Positions 52,654 to 62,434 are shown, counted from the stretch's first letter. The stretch is DNA of 64,000 nucleotides from Sphingomonas sp. AR_OL41 (GCF_029911635.1 NZ_JARYTI010000003.1:171716-235715); one strand, 5' to 3'. Translations and numbers: made by a program. Notes: generated from the sequence alone by a model not told the origin.

Positions 52654-54431
52654 CCGCAATCACTTTCCCGGACATTGGGGGATTCGACCAGCGCGACGCC
52701 GCTCTCATCCTCGGTGATGATGTTGCCGATCTTGGCACGCAGGTCGCCGGTCTCGAACTGGGCGCGCAGCCGCTCATTGTCGCGCTTGCGATACAGGTCC
52801 TCGGTACGGTCGATATGCTCAGCCGAGATGCCGATATTGTCGAGCGCCATGCGCGCCATCCGCACCGCCGAATCGAGCACCTCGCGCACCACGCCGGCGA
52901 TCGGCGTGCCCTTGAGCTTGAGCAAGGCGCGGCGATCGAAGGTACGCGCGAAGATCGCCGCCTTGGGAAATGCCTCGTGGACGCTCTCGATCAGTTCGGC
53001 GCTGAGCTGGTCGCCATCGATGCAGAACAGGATCAGCTCGGCCTCCGCCGCGCCGGCCTGGCGCAGCAAGTCGAGCCGCGTGCCGTCGCCGTAATAGACC
53101 TTGGCGCCGAAGGTGCCGGCGACGTCGATCATCTCGATGTCCATGTCGATCAACGTGACGGGCACACCCGCGCCGTTGAGCATCTGGCTGACGGTCTGGC
53201 CGAAGCGCCCATAGCCGACGATCAGCGCGTTCGATCCGTCGGCGGTCGGCCCGTCGCGCACTTCCTTGCTGTCGGGCTCGGTGCGCAGCCGCGCGGTGGC
53301 CGACATCAGAAACGGCGTCGTCGCCATCGACAGCGTGACGATCGCGCCGAACAGGCTCGCCGCCTCGGGCTGGACGAGCATCGCGTTCTGCGCTTGCGCG
53401 AACAGCACAAAGCCGAATTCGCCGCCCTGGCTGAGCAACAGCCCGAGCGCGAGCGCGCCGCGCCAGCGCATTTTGAACAGCAGGCCGATCCTCATGATGA
53501 TCGCGGTCTTGGTGACGATAAGCGCCACCGCCATGCCGATGACGAAGAACGGCCGCTCGGCAATGGCGTGGAGATCGAGCATCATGCCGACGGCGAGGAA
53601 GAACAGGCCGAGCAGGATCGAGCGGAACGGCTCGACATCGGCCTCGAGCTCGTGGCGATAGGGGCTGTCGGCAAGCATCACGCCGGCGACGAAGGCCCCG
53701 AGCGCGGTCGACAGGCCGAGCGCCTGCATCGTCGCGGCGGCGGCGATGACGGTGAACAGGCCGGCAAAGACGAACATCTCGCGCTCGCCCATATTGCCGA
53801 TGGTGCGGAACAATGGACGCAGGATGAAGCGCCCGGCGAGGATCAAACCGACGATCGCGGCGATGGTGTACAGGCCGAGCAGCCAGCCCGGCGGCCCGGC
53901 TTGCGCGGCGGGGTTGCGCGACATCACCGCGACGATGGTGATCAGCGGGACGATCGACAGATCCTGAAACAGCAGGATCGAGAAAGCGCGCTCGCCGAAC
54001 GGGGTGCGCAGCCGCCCGGCGGACTGCAGCATCGGCAGCACCTGCGCGGTCGACGACAAGGCGAGCGGCAGGCCGAGCGCCAGCGCCGCCTCGATCGAAA
54101 AGCGCGTGGCGAGCCACACCACGGCCGATACCGCGAGCCCGCAAGCGACGACCTGCATCAGGCCGAGGCCGAAAATCTCCTGCTTGAGGCGCCACAGCCG
54201 CGTCGGGTTGAGTTCGAGCCCGACGATGAACAGCAGCAGCGTGATGCCGAGTTCGGCCACGCCGATCTTGGCTTCGGCACCGCCGACCAGCCCGAGCGCC
54301 TGCGGCCCGACCAGCGCGCCGGCAACGAGATAGCCCAGCGTCGCGCCGAGCCCGAGCTTGCGGAAGATCAGGACGAAGATCAGCCCCGAGCCGAGCAGGA
54401 TCACGCCGTCGAGGAGCAGTGATTCAGTCAT
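52650..54431 (-). CDS. CPA2 family cation:proton antiporter (KefB/KefC-like)
   Basis: The 593-residue protein has an N-terminal Na+/H+-exchanger domain of about 12 helices (about 1-390) and a C-terminal TrkA-N domain with the Rossmann motif IVGYGRFGQTVSQ and the acidic IDMDIEMID. It exports K+ in exchange for H+, gated by NAD(H) or glutathione adducts. No KefF/KefG partner is adjacent. Overlaps neighbours by 4 nt on both sides. Confidence 0.9.
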   Translation of the reverse strand: MTESLLLDGVILLGSGLIFVLIFRKLGLGATLGYLVAGALVGPQALGLVGGAEAKIGVAELGITLLLFIVGLELNPTRLWRLKQEIFGLGLMQVVACGLAVSAVVWLATRFSIEAALALGLPLALSSTAQVLPMLQSAGRLRTPFGERAFSILLFQDLSIVPLITIVAVMSRNPAAQAGPPGWLLGLYTIAAIVGLILAGRFILRPLFRTIGNMGEREMFVFAGLFTVIAAAATMQALGLSTALGAFVAGVMLADSPYRHELEADVEPFRSILLGLFFLAVGMMLDLHAIAERPFFVIGMAVALIVTKTAIIMRIGLLFKMRWRGALALGLLLSQGGEFGFVLFAQAQNAMLVQPEAASLFGAIVTLSMATTPFLMSATARLRTEPDSKEVRDGPTADGSNALIVGYGRFGQTVSQMLNGAGVPVTLIDMDIEMIDVAGTFGAKVYYGDGTRLDLLRQAGAAEAELILFCIDGDQLSAELIESVHEAFPKAAIFARTFDRRALLKLKGTPIAGVVREVLDSAVRMARMALDNIGISAEHIDRTEDLYRKRDNERLRAQFETGDLRAKIGNIITEDESGVALVESPNVRESDCG

Positions 54432-54859
54432 GTCGCGGGAACAAGCGCGGCGCGCGCGGCGTCTGCCGCCGCCTCGAACGGCAGGCGGACCGCACCATGG
54501 CGCGCGCTGTGCGGGACGACCCCCGCCAGCGCATCGAGGCCCGCCCAATCGGGCAGCGTGCCCTCACCCGCCAGCCAGCGCGCGACGGCGTCACGCATCG
54601 TGTCGAGCTCGCCGCTGGAGCGACCGATGATGTGGCGCGCGAGCAAGGTCGCCGCCGCCTGACCATAGGCGCAGGCATTGACCTGCATGCCGACCAGCGC
54701 GACGCGGCCGGCATCATCGAGATCGACATCGACGATGATACGACTGCCGCACAACATCGAGCGGCGCTCGGCCGAACCCATCGGATCGGTCAGCCGCGCA
54801 TCGCACGGATTGCCCGTCGCCAGCCGCAGCACCTCGGCGTTGTAGAGCGGCGCGTTCAT
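54428..54859 (-). CDS. Iron-sulfur cluster assembly scaffold protein (IscU/NifU N-domain)
   Basis: The 143-residue product (MNAPLYNAEVLRLATGNPCD) has conserved Cys at NPCDARL, MLCGSRI and NACAYGQAAA, the three ligand positions of IscU-type scaffolds. The third site is degenerate relative to IscU (no HCS), as in the alphaproteobacterial branch. Coupled by 4-nt overlaps to cvpA upstream and the antiporter downstream. Confidence 0.87.
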   Translation of the reverse strand: MNAPLYNAEVLRLATGNPCDARLTDPMGSAERRSMLCGSRIIVDVDLDDAGRVALVGMQVNACAYGQAAATLLARHIIGRSSGELDTMRDAVARWLAGEGTLPDWAGLDALAGVVPHSARHGAVRLPFEAAADAARAALVPAT

Positions 54860-55425
54860 TCGCGATTCTCCGCCGGCACGTCGCGCGGCGCGGTGAGATT
54901 GCCACCGGTGCCGAACACCGGCTCGCCCTTGCGCCGGCGATCGACGAAATCGGCGATGCTCGCACTGGTCGCGTTGAGCATCGGATAGGTGCGCGCGATG
55001 GTCAGCCATTCGGGGCGGTGCGACGGCCCACCGCGCATCGTATCGGTGACGAGCACGACGAGCAGGAAAGCGAGGCTCGCCAGAATCAACCCCTTGAACG
55101 CGCCGAAAGCGAAGCCGAGCGCGCGGTCGAGCGGGCCGAGGACCGAATCGCGCGTCCGCGACCCGAGTGCGCCGGCGATCATCCGCCCGCCGAAATAGGT
55201 CGCCGCGGTGATCAGCGCGAACGCGAGCACCGCCGCCCCGGTGACCGTGCCGACCATGCCCGACAGCATGTGCGTCACCGGCGTGTGGAAGATCTTGAGC
55301 AGGAAGACGATCGCCACCCAGGCGAACAGCGACAGCAATTCAGTAACGAAGCCGCGCGTGAAGCCGAGCACCGCCGCCCCGCCGATCGCGAGCAGCACGA
55401 GAATGTCGAGTGCGGTCAGTCCCAT
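54856..55425 (-). CDS. CvpA family membrane protein
   Basis: The 189-residue protein has four N-terminal helices (MGLTALDILVLLAIGG, RGFVTELLSLFAW) typical of CvpA, then a polar tail. CvpA is needed for colicin V production and envelope integrity in E. coli. First gene of the cvpA-scaffold-kef-DUF423 string. Confidence 0.88.
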   Translation of the reverse strand: MGLTALDILVLLAIGGAAVLGFTRGFVTELLSLFAWVAIVFLLKIFHTPVTHMLSGMVGTVTGAAVLAFALITAATYFGGRMIAGALGSRTRDSVLGPLDRALGFAFGAFKGLILASLAFLLVVLVTDTMRGGPSHRPEWLTIARTYPMLNATSASIADFVDRRRKGEPVFGTGGNLTAPRDVPAENRE

Positions 55426-55491
55426 CGCGTCAATCTGTTCCACCGTTCGGGTCGTGCTGACTCGACAGATAGGGCCCTAAGCCGAACGACG

Positions 55492-56868
55492 CTACCCGCG
55501 CCCGAGCATATGGTCGACGAAACCGCCCAGCGTGCGAAAACCGGTGAGGCTGAGGCCGCTCTTGTCGCCCGTCATGGCCGAGGGAACCAGCGCACGCTCG
55601 AACCCGAGCTTGCCCGCTTCCTTGAGCCGCAGCGGCCCGTGCGCCACGGGGCGGATCTCGCCCGACAGCGCGATCTCACCGAACGCCACGGCATCGACCG
55701 GAACCGGACGCTCGCTCAGCGCCGACACCAGCGCCGCCGCGACCGCGAGATCGGCGGCGGGATCCTGCACGCGGTAGCCGCCGGCAATGTTGAGATAGAC
55801 TTCGCAGGCCGAGAAACTCAGGCCGCAGCGCGCCTCCAGCACCGCCAGCACCATCGCCAGCCGCCCGGTATCCCAACCGACCACGGCGCGGCGCGGCGTC
55901 GCGCCCGAGGCGAGGCGGACGACCAGCGCCTGGATTTCGACCAGTACCGGCCGCGTGCCTTCGAGGGCGGGAAACACCGTCGTGCCGGTGACGCCTTCCT
56001 CGCGCTGGGTGAGAAACAGCGCCGACGGATTGGCAACCTCGGCCAGCCCCTCCGTCTGCATCGCGAACACGCCGATCTCGTCGGTGCCGCCGAAGCGGTT
56101 CTTGATCGCGCGCAGGATGCGATATTGGTGGCTGCGCTCGCCCTCGAAGCTGAGCACGGTATCGACCATATGCTCAAGCACGCGCGGGCCGGCGATGCTG
56201 CCGTCCTTGGTGACGTGGCCGACCAGCACCACCGCGGTGCCGCGCTCCTTGGCGAAACGAATCAGTTCCTGCGCCGAGGCACGGACCTGGCTGACGGTGC
56301 CCGGCGCGCCCTCGATCAGGTCGCTGTGCATCGTCTGGATCGAATCGATCACCAGCAGCGCCGGGGGACGCCCCTGCCCCAGCGTGGTCAGGATATCGCG
56401 GACCGAGGTCGCCGCGGCGAGCTGGACTGGTGCATTGCCCAGCCCGAGGCGCCGGGCGCGCAGCCGCACCTGGTCCGCCGCCTCCTCGCCCGAGACATAG
56501 GCGACCGGCAGCCCGGCGAGCGCCATCTTCGCCGCCGCCTGCAGCAGCAGTGTCGACTTGCCGATGCCCGGGTCGCCCCCGATCAAGGTCGCCGACGCCT
56601 CGACGAAACCGCCGCCCAGCGCACGGTCGAGTTCGGCGATGCCGCTCGGCATACGGTCAGGCAGCGCGATCTCGGCATCGAGCCCGACCATCACCACCGC
56701 GCGCCCGCCCGACTGGAGATTGTGCTTGGCCTGGAACGGCGTGACATTGCCGCCGCCAGCTTCCTCGACCAGCGTGTTCCATTCGGCACAATCGGCGCAC
56801 TGCCCCGCCCAGCGGTGCGACACCGAACCGCAGGATTGGCAGACATAGCGCTTCTGGATCTTGGCCAT
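55492..56868 (-). CDS. radA: DNA repair protein RadA
   Basis: RadA drives branch migration in recombinational repair. The 458-residue product has an N-terminal zinc finger (CQSCG...CADC), Walker A GGDPGIGKSTLLL, the RadA motif KNRFG and a C-terminal Lon-like domain (SGATPRRAVVGWD, SALSERPVP). ATG 56868 places the zinc finger at residues 10-27. Confidence 0.97.
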   Translation of the reverse strand: MAKIQKRYVCQSCGSVSHRWAGQCADCAEWNTLVEEAGGGNVTPFQAKHNLQSGGRAVVMVGLDAEIALPDRMPSGIAELDRALGGGFVEASATLIGGDPGIGKSTLLLQAAAKMALAGLPVAYVSGEEAADQVRLRARRLGLGNAPVQLAAATSVRDILTTLGQGRPPALLVIDSIQTMHSDLIEGAPGTVSQVRASAQELIRFAKERGTAVVLVGHVTKDGSIAGPRVLEHMVDTVLSFEGERSHQYRILRAIKNRFGGTDEIGVFAMQTEGLAEVANPSALFLTQREEGVTGTTVFPALEGTRPVLVEIQALVVRLASGATPRRAVVGWDTGRLAMVLAVLEARCGLSFSACEVYLNIAGGYRVQDPAADLAVAAALVSALSERPVPVDAVAFGEIALSGEIRPVAHGPLRLKEAGKLGFERALVPSAMTGDKSGLSLTGFRTLGGFVDHMLGRG

Positions 56869-56918
56869 GCGCGGGAGCTTAGCGAAACCGGAACGATTAG
56901 GGAACAGGCAAGCTGCGC

Positions 56919-57941
56919 CTACATCGCATGATGGCGCGCGATCGTCGCGGCATCGAGGCGCAGGAAGCGCGCGGCATTGTTGTAGAAGATGTCGCGCTTC
57001 TGCGCCTTGCTGAGAAACGGCGCCTGTTCGACCGCGTCGATCGCGCGCTCGATCGTCTCGGGCCACACCATCTGATCGGACCCGAACATGATCCGGTCGC
57101 CAAAGCCGGCATCGATCAGCGCCTGGAGATAGCGATAAAAGGCCGGGCGCGGCTGCGTATAGGCGATCACGCCGAGATCCACATAGACCTGCGGGTGGGC
57201 GTAGAGCAGCGCGAGCGTGTCATCGAGCATTGGGAAGCCGGCGTGCATCACGTCGAGGTGCAGCTTGGGGTGCTTCACCAGCACATCCTCGAGCAGCAAG
57301 GGGCTGCTCATTCGCGCGCGATACCCCAGGCCCGGGAGATAGGCCGCGCCGGGCGGGCCCGGCCCGACATGCAGCGCGACCGGCAGGTCCAGCGCCTCGG
57401 CCGTCGTCCACAAAGCTTCGAGCCGCGGGTCGTTCGGCGCGATGCCCATATATTGGGCGCCGATCTCGCCGATCACGGCAACGTCACCCGCCTTCTTCGC
57501 CGTGCCGAATTCCTTTGTCATCGCCGCCGCATCGGCCATCGTCGCATCGTCGGGAATCAGGCCGGGCAGGACGCGCTCAGGCGCCTGCTTGCGCCACGCC
57601 ATCACCCGCCGATAACTGCCGCTGACCACCCCTATGATGTTGTGCTTCGCCATGACGGCCAGCGTCCGGGTCATGATTTCATCGTCGGTCTTGGGCGACC
57701 AGACCGGATCCTTGCACAGCGGATGCTTGAAGAAATCGATCAGCGCCACCGGATAGGGCTTGTCCTGGTCCCAGCGCGGCATCGGCGAGAGCGGCGTACA
57801 CATCGCCAGCGGCGGCGGGCCCTGATCATCGGCGGCAAGTGCGTGAAGGTGGACGTCGAGGATCGGCTCGCGCGCGACCGACGGCTCCGGCACCATGGCG
57901 AGTAACATCGCCATGGCGGCCACCAACATCACCTTGTGCAT
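56919..57941 (-). CDS. Exported amidohydrolase-family metal hydrolase
   Basis: The 340-residue protein has a signal peptide (cut after PSVAR-region Ala, about residue 23) and an amidohydrolase-2-like TIM barrel: DVHLH (29-33), ALHVG about residue 193, DVMHAG and GSDQMVW. Substrates of this branch are unknown. It stands between radA and a GST gene. Confidence 0.85.
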   Translation of the reverse strand: MHKVMLVAAMAMLLAMVPEPSVAREPILDVHLHALAADDQGPPPLAMCTPLSPMPRWDQDKPYPVALIDFFKHPLCKDPVWSPKTDDEIMTRTLAVMAKHNIIGVVSGSYRRVMAWRKQAPERVLPGLIPDDATMADAAAMTKEFGTAKKAGDVAVIGEIGAQYMGIAPNDPRLEALWTTAEALDLPVALHVGPGPPGAAYLPGLGYRARMSSPLLLEDVLVKHPKLHLDVMHAGFPMLDDTLALLYAHPQVYVDLGVIAYTQPRPAFYRYLQALIDAGFGDRIMFGSDQMVWPETIERAIDAVEQAPFLSKAQKRDIFYNNAARFLRLDAATIARHHAM

Positions 57942-58020
57942 CGCGTCCCCCGCTGTCGCCCCTCGATGGTGCGAGGCTTGGAAAATGAGGTCAGAGAGTC
58001 AAGCCGTCGATGAGCGAGGA

Positions 58021-58725
58021 TCAGGGCCGTGCCGGAATGCCCAGGCCACGTTGCACTGCCGGCCTGGCGAGGCCGCGCTCCAGCCATGCCGCGACATTCC
58101 CATAGTCGTCGAACCCGACCAGTTCACGCGCCTCGTAAAAGCCGATGAGGTTGCGCACCCAGCCGAGCATGGAGATGTCGGCGATCGAATAATCGGCGCC
58201 GAGGAACCAGTCGCGCCCTTCGAGCTGCTTGTCCATGACACCCAGCAAACGCTTGGTTTCGGAGAGATATCGATCGCGCGGACGCTTGTCCTCCCAATCC
58301 TTGCCGGCGAATTTGTTGAAGAAGCCGAGCTGCCCGAGCATCGGCCCGACCCCACCCATCTGGAACATCACCCACTGGATCGCGTGCCAGCGGCCGGCTG
58401 GGTCGGCGGGAATGAACTTGCCGGTCTTGTCCGCAAGGTAGAGCAGGATCGCGCCGGATTCGAACAGGCCGATCGGTTCGCCGCCCGGGCCGTCGGGGTC
58501 GATCATCGCGGGGATCTTGCCGTTGGGGTTGAGGCTGACGAATTCGGGCGACTTCTGGTCGTCGGTCGCGAAATCGACGAGATGCGGCTCATAAGGAAGG
58601 CCGGTTTCTTCAAGCATGATCGACGCTTTCACGCCATTGGGCGTTGGCAGCGAATAGAGCTGGATGCGCTCGGGATGCCGCGCCGGCCAGCGCTGTGTGA
58701 TCGGAAAGGAGGTCAGGTCGGTCAT
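58021..58725 (-). CDS. Glutathione S-transferase (YghU/YfcG-like)
   Basis: The 234-residue protein has a thioredoxin-like N-domain (LYSLPTPNGVKASIMLEE, then NPNGKIPAMID and FESGAILLYLA) and a helical C-domain with DYSIADI. The TPNG turn is typical of the nu-class YfcG/YghU family with disulphide-bond reductase activity. ATG 58725 follows GGAG-rich sequence; a longer start at 58755 is possible. Divergent from the glycosyltransferase (67 nt). Confidence 0.9.
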   Translation of the reverse strand: MTDLTSFPITQRWPARHPERIQLYSLPTPNGVKASIMLEETGLPYEPHLVDFATDDQKSPEFVSLNPNGKIPAMIDPDGPGGEPIGLFESGAILLYLADKTGKFIPADPAGRWHAIQWVMFQMGGVGPMLGQLGFFNKFAGKDWEDKRPRDRYLSETKRLLGVMDKQLEGRDWFLGADYSIADISMLGWVRNLIGFYEARELVGFDDYGNVAAWLERGLARPAVQRGLGIPARP

Positions 58726-58792
58726 GTCGTTTCTCCGCAGCAACGACAGTGACATAGTAACGCCGCATTCGCATCGCTATGGCCCAAACATC

Positions 58793-60010
58793 ATGCTGCC
58801 GTCCGACCTGCGCGTTGCCCTTTTCAGCGGCAACTATAATTATGTTCGCGACGGGGCAAACCAGTCGCTGAACCTGCTCGTCGGGCATCTGCTCAAGCGC
58901 GGTGTGAAGGTGCGGATCTATTCGCCGACCATCCCGCGACCGGCCTTTCCGCCGACCGGCGATCTGGTCAGCGTCCCGGCCTTTTCCGTGCCCGGCGGGC
59001 GCGGCGAGTATAAGCTGGGTCGGTGGCTGCCGGCGGTGATCAAGCGCGACCTCGCGGACTTCGCGCCCAATCTGGTGCACGTCTCGGCGCCAGAATTTCT
59101 CGGGCACCGCGCGGTGACCTGGGCGCGCAAACACGACATTCCGATCGTCGCATCGTTCCACACGCGATTCGACACCTATCCGCGCTATTACGGCGTCGGC
59201 TTTCTCGAGCCGGTGGTGATCTGGGGGCTGACGCGCTTCTACAATCGGGTCGATACCACGCTGACCACCTGCCAGAGCATGACCGATCTGTTGCGCGACT
59301 GGGGTGTGACGACGCCGATGCGGATCTGGTCGCGCGGCGTAAGCCATTCGCGCTTCAATCCGGCGCGGCGTGATCTTGGCTGGCGACGCATGCTGGGCAT
59401 CGCCGACGACGAGATCGCGGTCGGTTTTCTCGGCCGGCTGGTGCTGGAAAAGGGCCTCGGCGTCTTCGCCGATGTGATCGCGGCGCTCGAACGGCGCGGG
59501 ATCAAGCACAAGGTCCTTGTCGTCGGCGAAGGCCCGGCGCGCGAATGGTTCGCCGAGCGCGTCCCCGACGCCGTATTCGCCGGCTTCCAGTCGGGCGACA
59601 ATCTCGGCCGCGCGGTCGCTTCGATGGATGTGTTCTTCAACCCCAGCGTGACCGAGACCTTCGGCAACGTCACGCTAGAGGCGATGGCGTCGAGCGTGCC
59701 GGTCGTCGCCGCCTATGCCACCGGCACGGTCGACCTGGTCGAAGACGGCGAGACCGGCTTCCTGATCGATCCCGCAAATATCGAAGGCTATGCCGCCGCG
59801 ATCGCGCGCATCGTCACCGAACCCGGGTTGCGGGATCGGCTCGGCGCGGCGGGGCACGCCAAGGCAGAGCGCTTTCACTGGGACGACATCAACGAGTCCG
59901 CGCTCGACGCCTATCTCGAAACGATGGCGCGCAAGGCATCCTTGCGCGAAAATCTGTCACCGCGACCGGCTTTCGTGACCGGCGCGTCGGGGATCACCGA
60001 GAAGGGCTGA
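58793..60010 (+). CDS. GT4-type glycosyltransferase
   Basis: The 405-residue GT-B enzyme has a donor-binding C-domain with GFLGRLVLEKG, VVGEGPARE and the EX7E motif ETFGNVTLEAMA. The N-domain begins VALFSGNYNYVRDGANQSLN. It resembles alpha-mannosyltransferases that glycosylate lipids; donor and acceptor are not determined. ATG 58793 is chosen at the start of the first beta strand; the frame is open upstream. Confidence 0.87.
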   Translation: MLPSDLRVALFSGNYNYVRDGANQSLNLLVGHLLKRGVKVRIYSPTIPRPAFPPTGDLVSVPAFSVPGGRGEYKLGRWLPAVIKRDLADFAPNLVHVSAPEFLGHRAVTWARKHDIPIVASFHTRFDTYPRYYGVGFLEPVVIWGLTRFYNRVDTTLTTCQSMTDLLRDWGVTTPMRIWSRGVSHSRFNPARRDLGWRRMLGIADDEIAVGFLGRLVLEKGLGVFADVIAALERRGIKHKVLVVGEGPAREWFAERVPDAVFAGFQSGDNLGRAVASMDVFFNPSVTETFGNVTLEAMASSVPVVAAYATGTVDLVEDGETGFLIDPANIEGYAAAIARIVTEPGLRDRLGAAGHAKAERFHWDDINESALDAYLETMARKASLRENLSPRPAFVTGASGITEKG

Positions 60011-60022
60011 ACGAACGCGCCG

Positions 60023-60343
60023 TCAGACGCCCTGCCAATCAAACGGCAACGGCGCCTCGCGAAAGGCGAACCGATCGAGATGACGCGCGACGGCGCCCTT
60101 CAACCCTTCGAGCTGTGCGTCGATGCTGGCGTCGATCCGCACCGTTAGCGCCTGATCGCCCGCGTCGAACGTGACCAGCGCATCGCCGGGCCAATCCGCG
60201 CCGCGCGCGTCCTTGGGAAACGTCACGGTGCCGTGGTCGGCGGTGAATTCAACCGCGAGATTGTGCTGCCAGTGCTTGCACAATTGCTGGAGATATTTGC
60301 TGGCACTCTCGGTCGGGACCGAGGCCGTTGCTGACAGGGTCAT
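60023..60343 (-). CDS. DUF2218 domain protein
   Basis: The 106-residue protein (ASKYLQQLCKHWQHNLAVEF) has the DUF2218 core with conserved KHW and a final HLDRFAFRE. DUF2218 genes are often near siderophore-interacting proteins, but no such gene is here. It follows the PadR gene by 81 nt, which hold a strong hairpin. Confidence 0.85.
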   Translation of the reverse strand: MTLSATASVPTESASKYLQQLCKHWQHNLAVEFTADHGTVTFPKDARGADWPGDALVTFDAGDQALTVRIDASIDAQLEGLKGAVARHLDRFAFREAPLPFDWQGV

Positions 60344-60365
60344 GGTCGGAATTTCCTGAAAGTGT

Positions 60366-60394
60366 GCCGGCGGCGGGAAGGCCCAGCCGCCGGC
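60366..60394 (-). other. Intergenic hairpin between padR and DUF2218 genes
   Basis: GCCGGCGGC / GCCGCCGGC form a 9-bp stem. No T-run follows in the minus direction, so it may attenuate or protect the mRNA rather than terminate it. Confidence 0.4.
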
Positions 60395-60424
60395 GAAGGA
60401 GCTGCAAGCGGGTTCGCACCCGGC

Positions 60425-61021
60425 TTACAGCCGTTCGATTTTCTGCGCCGCCTCGTCGATCAACGCGACCGCGGCGTGCAGTGTTTCAGCATCGACATCG
60501 CCGGCGGCGAGCCGGTTCTGCAACACCACGCGCAGGTTCATCATCGCGCGCCGCACCGAGCTATTGTCGCCACGCGCGCGTTCGGCGCCGACTTCGGCGA
60601 GGCGGGTCATCAGCGCGGCTACCAATTCGGCATTTTCCGCGAGATGCGTGGTTCCGGCCTCGGTGACCGCGAACAGCTTCTTCGCGCCTTCGGTCTGGCG
60701 CTCGCCGATCAGGCCCATCTCATCGAGCAGGGTGAGCGTCGGATAGACGATGCCCGGGCTCGGCGCATAGGCGCCGCCGGTGATCTCCTCGATCTGGCGG
60801 ATCAGGTCGTAGCCGTGGCGCGGCTCGTCGGCGATCAGCTTGAGCAGCACGAGCCGAAGCTCGCCCCCGTCGAACATGCGCCGACGACCACCGCCGCCGC
60901 GACCGCCGCGCGCGGATTCGGGATCGAATTCCCAGCGCACCTCGAACGGACCCCAATGGCGCGATCCACCGCGAGGCCCACAATGGCGGCCATGATGGCC
61001 GCCGCGTAATCCATGAAACAT
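60425..61021 (-). CDS. PadR family regulator with His/Gly-rich N-terminus
   Basis: The 198-residue protein has an unusual N-terminal 20 residues with six His and one Cys (FHGLRGGHHGRHCGPRGG), a PadR winged helix (LRLVLLKLIADEPRHGYDLI, then YPTLTLLDEMGLI) and a C-terminal helical dimerisation part. The His/Cys cluster could bind a transition metal. A 12-bp palindrome upstream is a likely operator. Probably controls the DUF2218 gene downstream. Confidence 0.87.
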   Translation of the reverse strand: MFHGLRGGHHGRHCGPRGGSRHWGPFEVRWEFDPESARGGRGGGGRRRMFDGGELRLVLLKLIADEPRHGYDLIRQIEEITGGAYAPSPGIVYPTLTLLDEMGLIGERQTEGAKKLFAVTEAGTTHLAENAELVAALMTRLAEVGAERARGDNSSVRRAMMNLRVVLQNRLAAGDVDAETLHAAVALIDEAAQKIERL

Positions 61022-61051
61022 TATATTCCTTTCATATGTCATGATGGCACT

Positions 61052-61063
61052 AAGATATATCTT
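61052..61063. promoter_or_regulatory. Palindrome AAGATATATCTT, likely PadR operator
   Basis: A perfect 12-bp palindrome 31 nt before the padR start and 58 nt before rarA. The AT-rich site in GC-rich DNA and its position suggest autoregulation; it could also affect rarA. Confidence 0.55.
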
Positions 61064-61120
61064 TGATCGTTCTTGACAAGCCCCGCTGCAAAAATTGTTC
61101 GCGAGGCCTATCTAGGGCGC

Positions 61121-62434
61121 ATGGCCGACCTCTTTGCTGCAGACGATCTCCCCGCGCCGACCGCCCTCGCCGCCGACGCGCCGCTGGCCGAGCGCCTGCG
61201 CCCCGCCGCGCTCGATCAGGTCGTGGGACAGGAGCATCTTACCGGTCCCGAAGGCGCGATCGGTCGAATGGTCAGCGCCGGGCGGCTGTCGTCGATGGTC
61301 CTGTGGGGACCGCCCGGCACCGGCAAGACGACGATCGCGCGGTTGCTGGCCGATGCGGTGGGCCTGCGCTTCACCGCGATCTCGGCGGTGTTCTCGGGCG
61401 TTGCCGACCTCAAAAAGGCGTTCGCCGAGGCGCGCGACCATGCGCGGATCGGCAAGCGGACCTTGCTGTTCGTCGATGAGATCCATCGCTTCAATCGCGC
61501 GCAGCAGGACGGCTTCCTGCCTTATGTCGAGGACGGCACGGTGACGTTGGTCGGCGCGACGACCGAGAATCCGTCCTTCGAGCTCAATGCCGCCTTGCTC
61601 AGCCGCGCCCAGGTGCTGATCCTCCACCGGCTCGACCGCGCCGCGCTGGAAAAGCTTGTCACCCGTGCGGAGGAAATCGAGGCGCGCCCCCTGCCCCTCA
61701 CCGCCGAGGCGCGCGACGCGATGCTGGCCAGCGCCGATGGCGACGGGCGCTTTCTGCTCAACCAGGTCGAAACGCTCTATTCGGTGGCGCTGCCCGAACC
61801 GCTCGATCCCGCCGGGCTGTCGGCCTTCCTGCAACGCCGCGTCGCAGTCTACGACAAGGACCGCGAGGGGCACTACAACCTGATCTCGGCGCTTCACAAG
61901 GCGATGCGCGGCTCCGACCCACAGGCCTCGCTCTATTATCTCGCGCGCATGCTGACCGCGGGCGAGGAACCGCTCTACGTGCTTCGGCGAATCACGCGTT
62001 TCGCCAGCGAGGATATCGGCCTCGCCGACCCGCAGGCGCTGGTGCAGTGCCTCGCCGCCAAGGACGCCTATGAGTTTCTCGGCTCGCCCGAAGGCGAACT
62101 GGCGATCGTCCAGGCGTGCCTCTATTGCGCCGTCGCGCCCAAATCGAACGCCGCTTACAAGGCCGCGAGCGCCGCATGGCGCAGCGCGAAGGAAACCGGC
62201 TCGCTGATGCCGCCCAAGAACATCCTCAACGCACCGACCCGGCTGATGAAGGATATCGGTTACGGCAAAGGATATGCCTATGATCATGATACCGCCGAGG
62301 GTTATTCGGGATCGAACTATTGGCCTGAAGAGATGAGCCCGCAGACCTTCTACAAGCCGACCGATCGCGGCGTGGAGAAGCGCATCGCCGAGCGCATGGC
62401 GTGGTGGGCGGAGCTGAAGGAGCGCGGGGAATGA
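61121..62434 (+). CDS. rarA: Replication-associated recombination protein A
   Basis: The 437-residue AAA+ ATPase (MgsA/WRNIP1 family) acts at stalled forks. Walker A is GPPGTGKTT (about 63-71), Walker B FVDEIHRFN, sensor GATTENPSFE, and the C-terminal tetramerisation domain contains ASEDIGLADPQAL. ATG 61121 gives the family start. Confidence 0.95.
   Translation: MADLFAADDLPAPTALAADAPLAERLRPAALDQVVGQEHLTGPEGAIGRMVSAGRLSSMVLWGPPGTGKTTIARLLADAVGLRFTAISAVFSGVADLKKAFAEARDHARIGKRTLLFVDEIHRFNRAQQDGFLPYVEDGTVTLVGATTENPSFELNAALLSRAQVLILHRLDRAALEKLVTRAEEIEARPLPLTAEARDAMLASADGDGRFLLNQVETLYSVALPEPLDPAGLSAFLQRRVAVYDKDREGHYNLISALHKAMRGSDPQASLYYLARMLTAGEEPLYVLRRITRFASEDIGLADPQALVQCLAAKDAYEFLGSPEGELAIVQACLYCAVAPKSNAAYKAASAAWRSAKETGSLMPPKNILNAPTRLMKDIGYGKGYAYDHDTAEGYSGSNYWPEEMSPQTFYKPTDRGVEKRIAERMAWWAELKERGE

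Noticed and set aside
52815..54422. 535-residue + strand frame opposite the Kef-type antiporter, and similar long frames opposite valS and the MFS/spermidine synthase gene
   Set aside because: All lie antisense to clear genes and have the biased Arg/His/Asp/Gln composition of shadow frames.
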